Source: Ruminococcaceae bacterium YRB3002 (GTDB taxonomy: Bacteria > Bacillota > Clostridia > Saccharofermentanales > Saccharofermentanaceae). From it: a stretch of 64,000 nucleotides of DNA. The position numbers and the translations under genes were made by a program. The notes under the pieces were generated by a model, which had not been told where the DNA came from, made no database searches, and saw only the letters and a list, made by a program, of their open reading frames with translations. Of the stretch, positions 26,623 through 34,061 are shown one piece after another (position 1 is the first letter of the stretch; the number at the start of each line of letters is the position of its first letter). The stretch lies in the NCBI GenBank assembly GCA_900099715.1, contig FMTG01000005.1, forward strand, positions 1 through 64,000, given 5' to 3'.

Positions 26623-27202
26623 TGATATCTTCCGAAGCCAGAGAGTATCCGAAGAATCCGATCTTCTCACCCAGCAGGAAATACTCGCCATGGTTGTAAG
26701 CGACAAGTTTTGCCTTATCAAGACAAAGCCGTCCGTTATCATCCATAAGATACGAATCTGCGGTAATCCCGACGATCTCAGCTATATACATATCATGTGA
26801 ACCGAGCTCCTGCCTGCTTACGACTTTACATGACAGACTGACAGGCGATTCTTTGATAGCCACAGCATAATCCAGGCCTTTCGCCTTGACCGGGGTAAGA
26901 CCGCATGTCCTGAACTTATCCTCGTCCCTTCCCGACCTGACACCGCATCTGTCACACGGCTTTGCCAGGGATTTGTTAACCAGATTGATAACAAACTCAC
27001 CGGTCTCATCAACATAATCGTGGGTAAGCCTTGAACTGCGCAATGATATCGATACCATCGGAGGTTCGGAATTGACCGTTCCGGCCCAGGCTACAGTACA
27101 GATATTATTCTCCCCGTTTTTATTGGAAGTGGATATCATAACAGCCGGTACAGGATTGAGGAGTGTCGAGATCCCGATGTCTGTCTTGTCATGCTTTGCC
27201 AT
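26603..27202 (-). CDS. Flavin reductase-like (FMN-binding split barrel) protein
   Basis: A 199-residue protein of the flavin reductase-like domain family (RutF/DIM6-NTAB). The pattern PVPAVMISTSNKNGENNICTV at the N-terminus, PPMVSISLR, and the loop GEFVINLV are typical for FMN binding. It probably passes electrons from NAD(P)H to FMN or binds FMN in a reductase. AAGGTG precedes the ATG. It ends inside the convergent DUF523 gene and starts 9 bases after the MGMT-type gene. Confidence 0.85.
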   Translation of the reverse strand: MAKHDKTDIGISTLLNPVPAVMISTSNKNGENNICTVAWAGTVNSEPPMVSISLRSSRLTHDYVDETGEFVINLVNKSLAKPCDRCGVRSGRDEDKFRTCGLTPVKAKGLDYAVAIKESPVSLSCKVVSRQELGSHDMYIAEIVGITADSYLMDDNGRLCLDKAKLVAYNHGEYFLLGEKIGFFGYSLASEDIIRRRLG

Positions 27203-27211
27203 ATCGTCACC

Positions 27212-28270
27212 TTACACGAGCGATGTCACATATGAGAATGCTTCCAGTGTCAGAAGGAAATCCTGCACTTCAACGCCTGCTGCAAATCCTGCGATCTTCC
27301 CGTCCTTACCAATGATCCTGTGACATGGTATCAAGAGCATCATCGGATTATCGGAACAGGCATTGCCGACAGCTCTTGTAAGATTCTTTGCTTTAATCCT
27401 GTCACCTCCGGATATCTCCATGGCAATATCCTCATAACTGGCAACATTGCCGTATCCTACACCGGCAACCGTACTCCAGACCTTCCTCTGGAAATCCGTA
27501 CCGTACGGGAGTCTGTAATTAAAGTCAAACCTTGACAGAGTCTTTGAGAAATAATTGGATATCTGAACATATGCCTTTGCAACTTCCCCCGGCAGTATAT
27601 CAATATCATCCTGACTCATCTCATATAAAGATCTGTCGTTGATAAGGACACCATCTCCATCTACGAGCCTCAACTGTCTTGCCACATTAAGAACAAAACC
27701 CTCATGTAGCTTTGAACCAAACCTGTGAAGCTTAACGCCGGTCACATACTGACTGTCTCCGGTCACAACAGCCACCCCCTGCGCGAAAGGAACAAAACAG
27801 CAATTATAAGCTCTGTAATCGGCCGACAGCAGTCTGAACAGTCCGGCATCCTCATAGAGTCCCCCGCTCATGATCTCGTCCGCCAGGATCGCCTCCTGAA
27901 CATAGCCAAGACTGAGAAGGCATTCCTCCAGATAAGCCTCTTTGCCCGACAGTGTAACAGTGATCTTGTGATATCCTTCCCGGATCAGCGCGTGCTCTGT
28001 CGCCTTGGCAACAACAGCCGCCTTCATATCCTTATCCGTCCCCTGCGCGAAAACATAATCCAGATGCACACGGCAGCGCTTCCTGTCCATATGGTGCATC
28101 TTTACCATCGACAGAAGCACATCTTCATCAGACACGGTAAACACACTGATCTGCGGGAATTCTGCAAAAGTCCTTATCTCCTGCTCGATAAGACTGAGCG
28201 ATCCGCTCATGAGGCCGGCCTGTCTTAGCCTTTTTGCATCATTTATCCTGATCTTATCGATTCTGACCAT
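27212..28270 (-). CDS. ogt: GNAT-like domain fused to methylated-DNA-protein cysteine methyltransferase
   Basis: A 352-residue fusion. The C-terminal ~90 residues are an MGMT/Ogt domain with FQRKVW, the catalytic LIPCHRIIG (methyl-accepting Cys) and GFAAGVEVQ; it repairs O6-alkylguanine. The N-terminal ~130 residues resemble a GNAT fold (VHLDYVFAQGT, then AYLEECLLSLGYV), but the acetyl-CoA loop is poorly conserved. The middle may be the MGMT N-terminal subdomain. ATG 28270 is chosen over one five codons upstream because GGGTG is 6 bases before it; it overlaps the preceding gene by 17 bases. MGMT is usually about 160-180 residues. Confidence 0.8.
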   Translation of the reverse strand: MVRIDKIRINDAKRLRQAGLMSGSLSLIEQEIRTFAEFPQISVFTVSDEDVLLSMVKMHHMDRKRCRVHLDYVFAQGTDKDMKAAVVAKATEHALIREGYHKITVTLSGKEAYLEECLLSLGYVQEAILADEIMSGGLYEDAGLFRLLSADYRAYNCCFVPFAQGVAVVTGDSQYVTGVKLHRFGSKLHEGFVLNVARQLRLVDGDGVLINDRSLYEMSQDDIDILPGEVAKAYVQISNYFSKTLSRFDFNYRLPYGTDFQRKVWSTVAGVGYGNVASYEDIAMEISGGDRIKAKNLTRAVGNACSDNPMMLLIPCHRIIGKDGKIAGFAAGVEVQDFLLTLEAFSYVTSLV

Positions 28271-29630
28271 AGCAAGCACCCGCATCGAATTCCCCGCCGT
28301 CGTAAGAAGCCAGATAATCCATTACGGAAGAATATACAGGCTCATCGATATTCGGACAATATACAGCATTATCAAGTGACTGATAGTAGAACTGTGCCGC
28401 CTGACCGAACAGTTCATCAGATATGATCATATTCCACACATCAGAAGACTTAACAGAAGGCAAAAATCCTGTTTTGGGTTCAAGCCTCTCCGTAAGCATT
28501 CTTGCATCACTGTCAAGTGCCATGAAAGAAGCAAAATCAGAGGCAAAATCCTTATGTGACGAATGGATATTGACGCACAAAGAATATAAAGTCGTCATAG
28601 GAACAACAGAAGAATTCTCATCATTAAGCGGGAATGCAACAAGATACAGTTCGCCGGGATAGTAATCACTCCAGCTCTCGATCTCGGAAGAGGAAACAGT
28701 CCATAAACCGCTGTGTCTGGAGAACACGGGATTTGCTCCGTCAGAATCATAGTTAGCCGTAAGCTCTGCATCATAAAGCTCATTAACGTATTTGAGCGTA
28801 TTACTGATTATATTGAGCGCGGAATCAGAGTCTTTCCTGTATTCCTCATTGACCATAAATGAGAGTGCACTGTCACCGGCAAACGAGGAATTGATATACG
28901 GTACCATATCATACCCGGAGGAAAGCGGCACCACGTCAAATTCATCTTTGATCAGTTCCAGATACTCCCTGAACCTTACAGTTGTATTCTTGAACGGAAG
29001 CTTGCCGGAAGACGGGATATGATCGGAATTGCCTGCAAGCAGCATTACTGTGGAATAATACGGAATACCATACAGCGTACCGTTGACCACATCATGTGAT
29101 GCCGCGGTAAGGAAGACCTTACCGGCTCCGACAGATGAAGAGGCACTGTCATAACCGTTGAGGGGCTCCACAACACTGTTGTTAATCATGCTGGTCAACT
29201 GACCTGTGAGGAAAACATCAGGAGCGATCCCCGCGCTGTCCCAGACATTGATATTGTCAACAGATGCACCCTCATTAGAGGTGAGCAAGGAAGTTATTAC
29301 AAAATCCGTATCAATACCGTCAAGGTAATCCAAAGCGACCGTGGAACCGGTATTATCACCCATAAGGCCGTTCTGCTTGCAATAATACAGCTTGGCAAGA
29401 TATTGTATCGTGCTGTCGTTATATGGGGATGCAACGATTATCTGTACAACCTCATCCCCGTTGTCATCAGGTGCAGCAGACGGTTCTGAAGTCGCTTCCG
29501 GCGAGGTAGATTCAGGGTAACTGACATCAGGGAATTCCTCACCAGTCTGCCGGCATGCGGAACATACAAATGCGAACAGCATAATGACAGATAACAAGAT
29601 ACTTGCAGATCTGATCCCCTGAATCCTCAC
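28254..29630 (-). CDS. Extracellular solute-binding lipoprotein
   Basis: A 458-residue protein with lipobox VCSAC (Cys26), a Ser/Pro/Glu linker to ~60 and a type 1 solute-binding fold of the sugar ABC type (TLYGIPYYSTVMLLAG, hinge segments, aromatic C-terminus). No ABC permease or ATPase lies beside it, so it is an orphan or works with a distant transporter. The start is GTG 29630 with GGAG 8 bases upstream, followed by MRIQGIRSASILLSV. The MGMT fusion follows in an overlap. Confidence 0.78.
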   Translation of the reverse strand: MRIQGIRSASILLSVIMLFAFVCSACRQTGEEFPDVSYPESTSPEATSEPSAAPDDNGDEVVQIIVASPYNDSTIQYLAKLYYCKQNGLMGDNTGSTVALDYLDGIDTDFVITSLLTSNEGASVDNINVWDSAGIAPDVFLTGQLTSMINNSVVEPLNGYDSASSSVGAGKVFLTAASHDVVNGTLYGIPYYSTVMLLAGNSDHIPSSGKLPFKNTTVRFREYLELIKDEFDVVPLSSGYDMVPYINSSFAGDSALSFMVNEEYRKDSDSALNIISNTLKYVNELYDAELTANYDSDGANPVFSRHSGLWTVSSSEIESWSDYYPGELYLVAFPLNDENSSVVPMTTLYSLCVNIHSSHKDFASDFASFMALDSDARMLTERLEPKTGFLPSVKSSDVWNMIISDELFGQAAQFYYQSLDNAVYCPNIDEPVYSSVMDYLASYDGGEFDAGACYGQNR

Positions 29631-29720
29631 GCTAACTACTCCACTAGTAAGATTTCATGTCCTGATTATATCATTACTTGACATAAACCATCATAAAAAG
29701 TAAAATTTGTAAGTCCAAAT

Positions 29721-29795
29721 GCCAATGTGGCTCAGGGGTAGAGCAATTCACTCGTAATGAATAGGTCGTGGGTTCGATTCCCACCATTGGCTCCA
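29721..29795 (+). tRNA. tRNA-Thr (CGT anticodon)
   Basis: The acceptor stem GCCAATG/CATTGGC closes a standard cloverleaf with D-loop GGCTCAGGGGTAGAGC, anticodon loop CTCGTAA (anticodon CGT, reads ACG) and T-loop GGTTCGATTCC. CCA is encoded at 29793-29795. It stands alone. Confidence 0.97.
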
Positions 29796-29804
29796 ATAGA
29801 TACA

Positions 29805-29951
29805 TTACTCAGGTGAAATGGGGACTGTCCCCTTTTCACCTTTTTTTATCAGGCCGGTAAGCCACTTAAACAGCTTCATCACCACAATGCCCATCAGTTC
29901 ATTGCGGTGGACAGATATCAGATCAAGATCACTGTTCCTTACGCTGTTCAT
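29805..29951 (-). pseudogene. 48-codon frame, possible remnant of a membrane acyltransferase-like N-terminus
   Basis: A short open frame begins 3 bases past the leuA stop codon and runs through the terminator hairpin at 29812-29847. Its middle, SVHRNELMGIVVM, resembles the start of membrane acyltransferase proteins (RNELMGIA-type), after which the similarity ends. There is no clear ribosome site. It may be a decayed gene tail, a small translated frame or chance. Confidence 0.25.
29812..29847. terminator. Terminator hairpin after tRNA-Thr
   Basis: GGTGAAAWGGGGACTGTCCCCWTTTCACC-type stem: GGTGAAA-GGGGAC pairs with GTCCCC-TTTCACC, then TTTTTTT on the plus strand. It terminates the tRNA transcript; on the minus strand the A-run makes it less effective for leuA. 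Confidence 0.9.
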
Positions 29952-29953
29952 TA

Positions 29954-31615
29954 TTACCTTATCATCCTGTTAAACGCGCTGATGATCGCCCTGACAGACG
30001 ACTTTGTGACGGAGCTTGAGACTCCTGCTCCGAGATAGACTTTGCCGTCGTTGTGATTCTTCAGTTCAATGTACGTGATAGCAGCAGAATCCGAACCGGA
30101 CTTCATAGCATGCTCGCTGTACATTGCGATGGATATGGGAACACCGGCAAGTGTGGCAAATGCTTTCGTGAAGGCGTCGAGAAGACCGTTACCTTCAGCA
30201 GAGATCTCATGGGATTCACCGTTGAATGAGATCACGGCATCAACGCGGCTGGATTTATCACTTAACGCGTGCTCGGCGAAAGACTCAAGACAGTAAGGCG
30301 TCATGACATTGATGTAGTAGTCATCAAAGAGGTCAAACACCTGCTGCGGCAGAAGTTCCGTCTCCTTATGATCGGTCTCTCGCTTAATAATCGAGATAAA
30401 TTCACGCTGGAAGGATCTTGGCAGTATAACACCGTAATACTGCTCGAGAACGTAGGCCACGCCGCCTCTTCCGGACTGTGCATTAATCCTGATGATGGGC
30501 TCGTAGTCCCTTCCGACATCCGCCGGATCGATAGGAAGATACGGAACCTGCCAAATATCGGAATGTGTCTCTTCCATCCTCTTTTTGCCCTTGTTGATGG
30601 CATCCTGATGAGATCCGGAGAACGCGGTAAAAACGAGTTTGCCGGACCATGGATGACGCGGCTCCACTCTCATACCCGTACAGTCTTCATAAACGTCTAT
30701 ACACTCATTCATGTCAGAGAAATCCAGACACGGATCAACACCCTGCATCATCATATTTATAGCCAGTGTTATGATATCAACATTACCGGTACGCTCGCCG
30801 TTGCCGAACAGCGTCCCCTCTACCCTGTCCGCTCCTGCAAGCAGACCCAGTTCAGATGCAGCAACACCCGTTCCCCTGTCATTGTGCGTGTGAAGAGATA
30901 CTATTATGGAATCCCGCCGCTTTGTATTCCTGCAGAAATACTCGATCATGTCCGCATACACATTGGGCAGTGTGTATTCCACTGTCTCGGGCAGGTTGAT
31001 AATGACCTTCTTCTCAGGCGTCGGCTGCCATACATCGAGGACTGCATCACATATCTCCACTGCGAAATCAGGCTCCGTAGATGAATAACTCTCCGGAGAA
31101 TACTCGAGGATCCAGTTTGTATCGCTCTCGTCAGTGCTGATGTAATCCAGGATCATCCTCGCACCGTCAACAGCAAGTTCTACACACTCCTTCTTATCGA
31201 AATTAAAAACCACATCTCTCTGGAGTGCCGACGTGGAATTATAAAGATGTACGACAACATTGGGCGCACCGTAAACGGCCTCCATCGTCTTGTCGATAAT
31301 ATGAGCGCGGGACTGGGTGAGGACCTGTATCGCCACGTCAGACGGGATCAGATCATTCTCGATAAGATATCTGCAGAAATTGTAATCAGTCTCGGAAGCC
31401 GCAGGAAAACCTATCTCGATCTCCTTAAAACCGCACCTGATAAGGAACTGGAAGAACCTGACCTTCTGTTCAAGGTTCATAGGAACCTCGAGGGCCTGAT
31501 TACCGTCTCTCAGATCGACCGAACACCAGACGGGCGCCTTATCGATAGACTTTCCGGGCCATGTTCTGTCAGGCAGGCAGATCTCCGGGATTTTCACATA
31601 CCTCTGATAGTTCAT
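29954..31615 (-). CDS. leuA: 2-isopropylmalate synthase
   Basis: LeuA condenses acetyl-CoA with 2-ketoisovalerate, the first committed step to leucine. The 553-residue product is the longer LeuA type: SVDLRDGNQAL (metal and catalytic Arg), SLHTHNDRGTG (metal His pair), GTLFGNGERTGN, and a C-terminal regulatory LeuA_dimer domain from ~430. ATG 31615 follows GGAGG by 5 bases; an in-frame TTG four codons earlier overlaps that site. Expression is controlled by the T-box just upstream. No other leu or ilv gene is adjacent. Confidence 0.96.
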   Translation of the reverse strand: MNYQRYVKIPEICLPDRTWPGKSIDKAPVWCSVDLRDGNQALEVPMNLEQKVRFFQFLIRCGFKEIEIGFPAASETDYNFCRYLIENDLIPSDVAIQVLTQSRAHIIDKTMEAVYGAPNVVVHLYNSTSALQRDVVFNFDKKECVELAVDGARMILDYISTDESDTNWILEYSPESYSSTEPDFAVEICDAVLDVWQPTPEKKVIINLPETVEYTLPNVYADMIEYFCRNTKRRDSIIVSLHTHNDRGTGVAASELGLLAGADRVEGTLFGNGERTGNVDIITLAINMMMQGVDPCLDFSDMNECIDVYEDCTGMRVEPRHPWSGKLVFTAFSGSHQDAINKGKKRMEETHSDIWQVPYLPIDPADVGRDYEPIIRINAQSGRGGVAYVLEQYYGVILPRSFQREFISIIKRETDHKETELLPQQVFDLFDDYYINVMTPYCLESFAEHALSDKSSRVDAVISFNGESHEISAEGNGLLDAFTKAFATLAGVPISIAMYSEHAMKSGSDSAAITYIELKNHNDGKVYLGAGVSSSVTKSSVRAIISAFNRMIR

Positions 31616-31628
31616 CTGTACCTCCAAT

Positions 31629-31933
31629 ATATATGCCCCTTCTCTCTTTATTATAGAGACGAAGGGGCGTTCGCGGTACCACTCTATTTCACCCGGTGCG
31701 GGTGCACTTTGCGGATACAGGTCAGGTCTTATGGAGCTGCCGATATCCTGTTCCTGTAACGTGGAACCTGTACGTTCCGGTCTACTTGCGTAAGCATGTA
31801 ACGCTTTCGAGAGGACAGCTCCGAGGTGAGTTCCCAGCTTCCCGATCCTTCATGTCTCGCACCGGCCGACATTTCTCTGTAAGGACAGTCAATAGGTACT
31901 ATTCCTCTTCAACGCCTTTGTTGATATGTCTGC
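31629..31933 (-). promoter_or_regulatory. T-box leader, leucine specifier
   Basis: The 5' leader of leuA has the T-box consensus AGAGTGGTACCGCG (minus strand, 31672-31685), a Stem I with GAGGA/TCCTC base and AGTA-type bulge, and a specifier segment GAACTCACC in which CTC is a leucine codon. A terminator stem GCCCCTTC.../...GAAGGGGC (31635-31668) competes with the antiterminator. Uncharged tRNA-Leu should allow readthrough. The run after the stem is ATATATATT rather than a pure U-tract. Confidence 0.93.
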
Positions 31934-31962
31934 AATATAACAAAAAGCCGCCTAAAGGTCAA
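31934..31962 (-). promoter_or_regulatory. Promoter of the leuA T-box transcript
   Basis: TTGACC (31957-31962) and TATATT (31934-31939) are spaced by 17 bases. The -35 overlaps the last codon and stop of murJ. Confidence 0.8.
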
Positions 31963-33581
31963 GAAGCATGGGTTTTCCTGATAACTCCCTTAAGCTTGTT
32001 CCTTGCACGATCGATCCAGTATGTTGCCTCCTCCATCTTAAGGAGCAGCGCGACGCCGAAGTAGAATACAACGGCAATAATGCCCTTGACCGATATGATG
32101 ATAAGCTGTGATACCTTGGATCCTTCACCTGGAAGGAACAGATCGACGACAAACACGATGACGCACATGACGATAACACACAGGAAGCTCTTCAGTATCG
32201 TTTTCCATACACCGGCAGGCGCAATCTTCTTATCTCGTCTGTACAGAAGTATCAGCACGAGCATCTGAAGTATGCTTGTAACGGAATATGCGATGGTCAG
32301 CGCGATGGGGCCTACCCCCAGTTTGATCAGGATGATGCAGACAAGCGGGTTGGAGACAAGTCCGATACAGCCTGCAAACAAGGGGATCTTCGTACGTCCG
32401 ATTGAATTAAATGCCTGATTATAAAGATGGACGACAGAATGTGTGATTATCGCGAAGCAATAGCCGATAAGGAATACACTCGCCATGGACGCATTCTCAT
32501 CGGTATAGCTGGATGACCACTGGTAGATCGCCTTTACCACATCAGTACTCATCAGTGCCATAAAGCCACCGCAGGGGATCGCGATGAACAAAGCGCTCTT
32601 AAGGCTTGATGACAGGAGCTTGGATGTATCATCATACCTCTTCGCCTCGAAAGCAGCAGCAATATTAGGTGTCATAATTGTGCTGATACCAACGGTAAAT
32701 ATACCGTAAGGTATCTGCCAGATGGTAGAAGCATTGCGGAGAGCATAGATGCTGCCCTTATCAAAGTTACCGGCAAAATAGTTAAGCACTATAACGTTGA
32801 TCTGAACAACCGACGTGGAGAACATTATGGGAAGCGCCCTTTTGAGCAGTTTGATGAATTCCTTGTCCCTTGGCTTAAATATAAACCTGAACTGTTTCAG
32901 TTTGTCAAAGCCGATAAGATACTGATAAAGGAAGTAGATAACTGATGCAATAAGGATACCGCCTGTTGTGAGCATCAGTTTTGTCTGGGAATTACCGGCA
33001 AGGATAAAGATCGCCAGTATAACGAACACATTGTAGAGGAAAGGTGCAAGCGCTGTCTGATTGAACCTTCTGTATGAGTTCAGTATTCCCATACAGAGTG
33101 CCGCCAGCATCATGAAGAATATCTGCGGAAAGAGAAGTTTGGATGCAGATGCGGCAAGAGTAAGTGTCTCGGGATCGATCTCACTCTTATTCATAGCGTA
33201 CAGCTGATAAAGAGGCTGTGAGAATACAACGCCAAGAATACATACGATGATCATGACCACAGAGATGACCGAGACAAATATACTGATCGTACGTACGCCC
33301 CTCTTCTCTTCATGAACAGCCAGGGCACCTGACATGTAAGGTGCTATGGAAGAATACACTGCTCCGCCGATGATAAGGTTATAGAACAGATCGGGAATCG
33401 TAAACGCCAGCGAGAAAGCATCACGGTATGTCTCGTCGAACTTCATGCTGACGACTATATCTCTTATGAATCCTGACCCCTTAGACAGCAGAAGACCTGC
33501 CATGACAATAACCGTGGCAATCTTTGCCGAATTAATACCGCTTCTTCTTCTCTCTATTCTCTGCTGCTTGTCTTCTGTCAT
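31959..33581 (-). CDS. murJ: Lipid II flippase MurJ
   Basis: A 540-residue MurJ/MviN protein with about 14 membrane helices. Family blocks are GSGFIRDIVVSMKFD, the Arg/Asp-lined AFTIPDLFYNLIIGGA, and ALAPFLYNV. It moves lipid II across the membrane for peptidoglycan synthesis. A basic N-terminus (QQRIERRRSG) precedes helix 1. Its ATG overlaps the pncC stop by 4 bases. It ends the proC-rnhA-nudix-ftsK-pncC-murJ run. Confidence 0.94.
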   Translation of the reverse strand: MTEDKQQRIERRRSGINSAKIATVIVMAGLLLSKGSGFIRDIVVSMKFDETYRDAFSLAFTIPDLFYNLIIGGAVYSSIAPYMSGALAVHEEKRGVRTISIFVSVISVVMIIVCILGVVFSQPLYQLYAMNKSEIDPETLTLAASASKLLFPQIFFMMLAALCMGILNSYRRFNQTALAPFLYNVFVILAIFILAGNSQTKLMLTTGGILIASVIYFLYQYLIGFDKLKQFRFIFKPRDKEFIKLLKRALPIMFSTSVVQINVIVLNYFAGNFDKGSIYALRNASTIWQIPYGIFTVGISTIMTPNIAAAFEAKRYDDTSKLLSSSLKSALFIAIPCGGFMALMSTDVVKAIYQWSSSYTDENASMASVFLIGYCFAIITHSVVHLYNQAFNSIGRTKIPLFAGCIGLVSNPLVCIILIKLGVGPIALTIAYSVTSILQMLVLILLYRRDKKIAPAGVWKTILKSFLCVIVMCVIVFVVDLFLPGEGSKVSQLIIISVKGIIAVVFYFGVALLLKMEEATYWIDRARNKLKGVIRKTHAS

Positions 33582-34060
33582 GATATATGTTCCAGAAGCA
33601 TCTTAAATGCCTCTTCCACCGTCTGTTCTCTTATAGATTCCCTGTCGCCCGGGAATACAAAATGCTCTGCTGTGCATCCACCGTCCCATGCGCAGCCGAT
33701 ATACACAGTACCTACAGGCTTTCTGTCCGTTCCGCCTGCGGGACCTGCTATCCCGGTAACAGACACTGCAATATCACAATCGAGCGCCTGTTTTGCACCA
33801 GAAGCCATCTGAACAGCACACTGTTCAGACACAGCACCGTAATTTCTAATTACTGCTTCATCAACTCCAAGGATATTCATCTTAATCTCATTGGAATAGG
33901 AGACGATACTGCCTTCCAGACATGCAGATGCACCAGGAACGGAGACTATCTCAGCGGATATCATTCCTCCGGTCAGACTCTCTGCAAAACCTATCTTAAT
34001 ATTCCCGGCAGAACACTCCCTTACTATCTGTGAGGCCAGCATCCTGGTATTATCACTCAT
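33578..34060 (-). CDS. pncC: CinA C-terminal domain nicotinamide-nucleotide amidohydrolase
   Basis: This 160-residue protein is the stand-alone CinA C-terminal (PncC) form. It deamidates NMN to NaMN in the pyridine nucleotide cycle. Typical blocks are IGFAESLTGGMI, GSIVSYSNEIK and SVTGIAGPAGG. The CinA N-terminal domain is absent, which is common. GGGAGG lies 7 bases before the ATG, one base after ftsK ends. Confidence 0.93.
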   Translation of the reverse strand: MSDNTRMLASQIVRECSAGNIKIGFAESLTGGMISAEIVSVPGASACLEGSIVSYSNEIKMNILGVDEAVIRNYGAVSEQCAVQMASGAKQALDCDIAVSVTGIAGPAGGTDRKPVGTVYIGCAWDGGCTAEHFVFPGDRESIREQTVEEAFKMLLEHIS

Positions 34061-34061
34061 A

